A stretch of DNA of 9,454 bases from positions 1 to 9,454 of the forward strand of contig MVQY01000074.1 in assembly GCA_002067325.1 (NCBI GenBank). Reading direction: 5' to 3'. Below, piece by piece: positions 6,954-9,454 of this stretch; position 1 is the first letter of the stretch; each line of letters opens with the position of its first letter. The position numbers and the translations under genes were made by a program. The notes below the pieces were generated by a model. The model was given only the letters and a program-made list of their open reading frames with translations, was not told the origin of the DNA and searched no databases. Origin of the DNA: Methanobacterium sp. PtaU1.Bin097 (GTDB lineage Archaea; Methanobacteriota; Methanobacteria; Methanobacteriales; Methanobacteriaceae).

Positions 6954-7790
6954 TTAATTAATTTTCTCCCACCAGATAAGAATCCATTTAGAGCTAGTTC
7001 TGGAATAAGAGAGGCTGCCATCAGGGTCTTTAGTCAGTACTCCCGAGAGATGTTCTTTTACCAGGTTTTTTTCATCTTCATTCAGCTCCCCCACCCTCCA
7101 CTCGATTCTGTCCAGGGCTTCTTCCATATTGGAATAGAAATTACGAGTATTTGATTTAAGAGGTTCTACATTTGCCTGTACCCCCATCTCCTGGAGGATA
7201 TTTAATGCGATGGTGTAGTCGGGATGTTCGTGGTTTTCTCTCCCCAGTAGTTTGGAGATTTTATCTTCAAATTCGTGGTTGCCAGTTCCCCAAAGTGTCA
7301 TGTAAACATATTTTTGGGCCACTTCATTTATCTTCTCCAGTTCTGGCTGTATATCAGCGATTCCATTAAGGGATCTGGATGCAACCACAACATCGTGGGT
7401 GCCAATTTCATCTGCCTCCACATCTTCCAGGCATCTATTGATGATGTTGATGTTGGATAAACTTTCCTTGGCTGCCTTTTCCCTTAGTATATCCAACATC
7501 CCAGTGGAAATATCAAGGGCAGTAACCGACTCCGCCTTTTTTGCCAGGGGAATGGTAATCGTGCCGTTTCCACAGCCGATATCCAGAACAGTGTCCCTTT
7601 CTTCTATTTTTATTTTACTAACCAGTTCCTGGGGATAATCGTCTTTTTCCATCCATTGATTGAACTTCGGCGCAATCTTATTCCATTTTTTTGAAGTGTC
7701 CTTTTTAGGGAGTTTTTCAACTGCTTCTTTCCATATAATGTTCCAATTAGGTTTAGTGGATTTATCTTGAATTTCATTAGATTGATTTAT
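6954..7790 (-). CDS. Class I SAM-dependent methyltransferase, probable non-AUG (ATA) start
   Basis: Predicted methyltransferase. The first ATG (7650-7652) gives 232 residues beginning only about 20 before motif I, TVLDIGCGNGTITIPLAKKA; then come ALDIS (acidic motif II), HDVVVASRSL and YVYMTLWG, and a C-terminal WILIWWEKIN. The frame stays open upstream and encodes family-like sequence (PNWNIIWKEAVEKL, KWNKIAPKFNQW), so the ATG is almost certainly internal. No ATG, GTG or TTG occurs in frame between 7653 and the stop at 7863-7865. A perfect ribosome site GGAGGTGA (7795-7802) stands 4 bases before an in-frame ATA (7788-7790), giving about 278 residues; a TATA box lies at 7836-7846. The reading is therefore either a rare ATA start or a small indel in the N-terminus. 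It heads the minus-strand cluster and is divergent from the FmdE gene at 7960. Substrate unknown. Confidence 0.8.
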   Translation of the reverse strand: MNQSNEIQDKSTKPNWNIIWKEAVEKLPKKDTSKKWNKIAPKFNQWMEKDDYPQELVSKIKIEERDTVLDIGCGNGTITIPLAKKAESVTALDISTGMLDILREKAAKESLSNINIINRCLEDVEADEIGTHDVVVASRSLNGIADIQPELEKINEVAQKYVYMTLWGTGNHEFEDKISKLLGRENHEHPDYTIALNILQEMGVQANVEPLKSNTRNFYSNMEEALDRIEWRVGELNEDEKNLVKEHLSGVLTKDPDGSLSYSRTSSKWILIWWEKIN

Positions 7791-7802
7791 AGGCTCACCT
7801 CC
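7791..7802 (-). promoter_or_regulatory. Strong ribosome binding site in front of an ATA codon
   Basis: GGAGGTGA on the minus strand (7795-7802) matches the archaeal anti-Shine-Dalgarno fully. The only in-frame codon at start distance is ATA at 7788-7790. The overlapping GTG is followed by a stop after two codons, and the nearest ATG (7775-7777) is out of frame and 17 bases from the site. This is what places the start of the methyltransferase. Confidence 0.6.
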
Positions 7803-7821
7803 AAATGAGCTCCAAGTTTGG

Positions 7822-7846
7822 TATATTCCAATGTGAATATATAAGC
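7822..7846 (-). promoter_or_regulatory. Promoter of the methyltransferase operon with TATATTC-N6-GAATATA inverted repeat
   Basis: On the minus strand GCTTATATATTC (7835-7846) is a good TATA box; the start would fall near 7816, leaving a leader of about 26 bases with the ribosome site. A perfect 7-bp inverted repeat with a 6-base spacer (7822-7841) overlaps the TATA box, so a repressor here would block the promoter. Confidence 0.5.
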
Positions 7847-7884
7847 ATATTGTAGATGTAATTTAGATAAAAATCTTTATTTAG

Positions 7885-7931
7885 AAATTTATAATTTTCA
7901 GAAAATTCAATTAAGATGTTTATTAAAACAT
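7885..7931 (+). promoter_or_regulatory. Promoter of the fmdE-like/DUF364 operon with ATGTTT-N4-AAACAT repeat
   Basis: AAATTTATAATTTT (7885-7898) contains a TATA-like box about 68 bases before the ATG at 7960; the start is expected near 7917. A 6-bp perfect inverted repeat ATGTTT-ATTA-AAACAT (7916-7931) sits at that start point. The ribosome site GGAAGTG (7948-7954) is 5 bases before the ATG. Confidence 0.45.
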
Positions 7932-7959
7932 AAGAGAAAAAATTAAAGGAAGTGCAAAA

Positions 7960-8532
7960 ATGAGTGATTTTGATATCTTACTGGAGAAAGGCAGGGCTTT
8001 CCATGGTGAAATTTGCCCAGGTATAGTTATAGGAACTAGAATAGCCATGGTCGGGCTGAGAGAACTGGGAATGGATCAATTTGAGAGAAATCGCGACTTA
8101 ATGGTCTACGTGGAAATAGACCGTTGCATGGCGGACGCAGTTCAAGCCGTGACCGGGAACACCATGGGCCACCGTACCCTTAAATACAAGGATTACGGTA
8201 AATTTGCAGCTACCTTTCTGGATCTATCCTCTGGAAAGGCGGTGAGAGTTTCCGCCGTGGAAGGTCCTCGTGTATCACCAAAATCTGACGATGCTGGAAA
8301 ACCAGATATGAAGGAAATGGTGGAAAAACTTTCCAAGGTCCCTGAAAAAGAACTTCTAGTAATAGAGGAAGTTAAAGTAGATATAGACGACCATGACCTT
8401 CCAGGCTTCCCCAAATTTAGGGCATACTGCGAAGAATGCGGGGACAGAGTGTTGGACAGACGCGAAGTCATAGTTGATGGGCGAACGTTGTGCAAAGCCT
8501 GTGCTGAAGGCCCATATTATCAAAAATTATAA
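7960..8532 (+). CDS. FmdE-family metal-binding protein with zinc ribbon
   Basis: A canonical FmdE-family protein of 190 residues, presumably cytoplasmic. The core metal site motif FHGEICPGIVIGTRIA (14-29) keeps His15 and Cys19. DRCMADAVQAVTGNTMG (54-70) and HRTLKYKDYGKFAATF (71-86) are the other family hallmarks. A variable acidic/basic segment follows (about 90-150), and the C-terminus is a zinc ribbon with CEEC (157-160) and CKAC (178-181). The family is named from the fmd operon of methanogens, but neither enzyme activity nor a subunit role has been shown as far as I know. The ATG at 7960 is backed by GGAAGTG 5 bases upstream. It is followed after 9 bases by the DUF364 gene, so the two are surely one operon, and it is divergent from the minus-strand cluster. 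Likely job, by context: binding or inserting a metal such as tungsten or molybdenum. Confidence 0.9.
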   Translation: MSDFDILLEKGRAFHGEICPGIVIGTRIAMVGLRELGMDQFERNRDLMVYVEIDRCMADAVQAVTGNTMGHRTLKYKDYGKFAATFLDLSSGKAVRVSAVEGPRVSPKSDDAGKPDMKEMVEKLSKVPEKELLVIEEVKVDIDDHDLPGFPKFRAYCEECGDRVLDRREVIVDGRTLCKACAEGPYYQKL

Positions 8533-8541
8533 GATGATAAG

Positions 8542-9285
8542 ATGAAGCTGATAAACGAACTAATCCAAGCTGCAAGTGAAAATAATTCTCCTGTAAAGGA
8601 TGTACGGGTTGGAGTATCCTGGACAGGTGTTCATGGAAAATATGGAGGAGTTTCCAAAACCTACGGGATCCCGGTAGTTCATGGTAACTACACTCGAGAT
8701 ATGGGGGAGTTAACGAGTAAAACCACTCTGGAACTGGCAGAATATGTGAGATCATGGAATCTGGTGGAAGCCAGCATCGGTGTGGCTGCCATCAACTCCA
8801 TGATCAAACCCAGGGGAAGAAAAGACGTGAATGCCCAGGATATCATCATAGAAGAAAGCAACAATAAGAAGGTTACCATGGTGGGCAAGTTCCCCAAGAT
8901 CCATGAAATAAGATCCATGGCCAGGGAGTTATGGGTCCTGGAATCTGATCCAACACTCCTAAACCCCAAAGAAGGAATTATTACCGAGACAGCCGCGGAA
9001 TACGTCTTCCCAGGAAGTGATATAATAATTATAACTGGTTCTACCCTTATAAATAAGGGACTGGAACGCTACCTAAACCTGGCCAAACAGGAAGATGCTT
9101 ACACCATAGTCATGGGACCCAGCACCACAATGAGTGATGTTCTATTCGATTACGGCGCTGATATGCTGGCTGGAGTAGAAATATTAGACCCTGAAGCCAT
9201 TCTACGGAAGATCAGCCAGAGTGGAGGTATGATCAACACCAGGGTATGCCGGGGTGAAATAGGGTTCAGGGTGCTGGAAGGCTAA
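8542..9285 (+). CDS. DUF4213/DUF364 putative heavy-metal-chelation protein
   Basis: A 247-residue cytoplasmic protein of the DUF364 family, whose known structures combine an enolase-N-like part with a Rossmann-like part and were proposed to act in heavy-metal chelation; no reaction is established. The N-terminal part (1-90) carries GVSWTGVHGKYGGVSKTYG and SIGVAAINSMI, typical of DUF4213. The C-terminal part holds KVTMVGKFPKI (110-120), ELWVLESDP (129-137), GSDIIIITGSTLINKGLE (158-175), GPSTTMSDVLFDYGADMLAG (192-211) and a closing GGMINTRVCRGEIGFRV, matching the family in order. The ATG at 8542 follows the FmdE stop by 9 bases, with only a weak GATGAT ribosome site, suggesting coupled translation. 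Linkage with an FmdE protein and two metal/oxyanion importers supports a role in handling a chelated metal. That role is inference; family membership is firm. Confidence 0.9.
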   Translation: MKLINELIQAASENNSPVKDVRVGVSWTGVHGKYGGVSKTYGIPVVHGNYTRDMGELTSKTTLELAEYVRSWNLVEASIGVAAINSMIKPRGRKDVNAQDIIIEESNNKKVTMVGKFPKIHEIRSMARELWVLESDPTLLNPKEGIITETAAEYVFPGSDIIIITGSTLINKGLERYLNLAKQEDAYTIVMGPSTTMSDVLFDYGADMLAGVEILDPEAILRKISQSGGMINTRVCRGEIGFRVLEG

Positions 9286-9375
9286 TTTGACTGTTTAAAA
9301 TTTAAGTAGAGATGAATCTAAAATGGATGTTGAACAGTTTAAGTTTACAAAAGAAGAATAAGCATGAGATGTAGT

Positions 9376-9454
9376 CTATGGTTCACTAACCAGGCCACAT
9401 AAAAATAGTTCATCAAAGAAGGGACACATACCCCTGCAATCACTACTTTTATCG
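9376..9454 (-). CDS. Possible C-terminal end of a gene entering from the right
   Basis: Minus-strand translation from the window edge stays open for 25 codons to a TAG at 9376-9378, giving a tail with CRGMCPFF and FLCGLVSEP. The Cys spacing and codon choice look protein-like, and a convergent gene would fit the layout, but the stretch is too short to assign a family and it could be chance. The 90 bases between the DUF364 stop and this frame contain nothing I can support. Confidence 0.25.
   Translation of the reverse strand, partial: DKSSDCRGMCPFFDELFLCGLVSEP

Noticed and set aside
8193..8969. Minus-strand open frames of 93-100 residues across the FmdE/DUF364 operon
   Set aside because: Antisense shadows of two firmly assigned plus-strand genes.
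9312..9374. Two tiny overlapping plus-strand frames (12 and 20 codons) after DUF364
   Set aside because: No supporting ribosome site of quality, no recognisable sequence, lengths expected by chance.

Overview
The window looks like chromosomal DNA of a hydrogenotrophic methanogenic archaeon, most likely order Methanobacteriales (Methanobacterium-like). The grounds are two FmdE-family proteins (the family named after the formylmethanofuran dehydrogenase operon), an archaeal WtpA/WtpB tungstate/molybdate transporter, ribosome binding sites of the GGAGGTGA/GGTGA type, TTTATATA-like TATA boxes, T-tract terminators and moderately AT-rich DNA. This assignment is inference from gene content. No rRNA, tRNA, CRISPR array or insertion sequence was seen.

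Layout, right to left on the minus strand from about 7820: a SAM methyltransferase (6954-7790, apparently with a non-AUG start), an FmdE paralogue with an altered metal-binding motif (6344-6919), a second small SAM methyltransferase (5639-6244), a 368-base promoter/leader region, then a complete Fec/Btu-type metal-chelate ABC importer: binding protein (4185-5270), permease (3076-4095) and ATPase (2306-3079). A 50-residue ribbon-helix-helix regulator (2120-2272) follows immediately. After a terminator and a new promoter come the tungstate/molybdate binding protein WtpA (786-1853) and the permease WtpB (1-693, running off the left edge). On the plus strand, divergent from the first methyltransferase, are a canonical FmdE protein (7960-8532) and a DUF364/DUF4213 putative heavy-metal-chelation protein (8542-9285). 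A short open frame on the minus strand may be the tail of another gene at the right edge.

Read together, this is a metal-acquisition locus: two importers of different families, two metal-binding FmdE paralogues, a putative chelation enzyme and two methyltransferases. My working hypothesis is that the Fec-type importer takes up an oxyanion or metal chelate (tungstate/molybdate or a complex of it) and that the FmdE, DUF364 and methyltransferase proteins process or modify that chelate. Only the two transporters have confidently predictable roles; the rest is inference from context.

Other points of note are a shared CATGTCGA element at the TATA boxes of the Fec-type operon and of wtpB, inverted repeats placed at several promoters, and a hairpin plus T-tract between each binding-protein gene and its permease gene.
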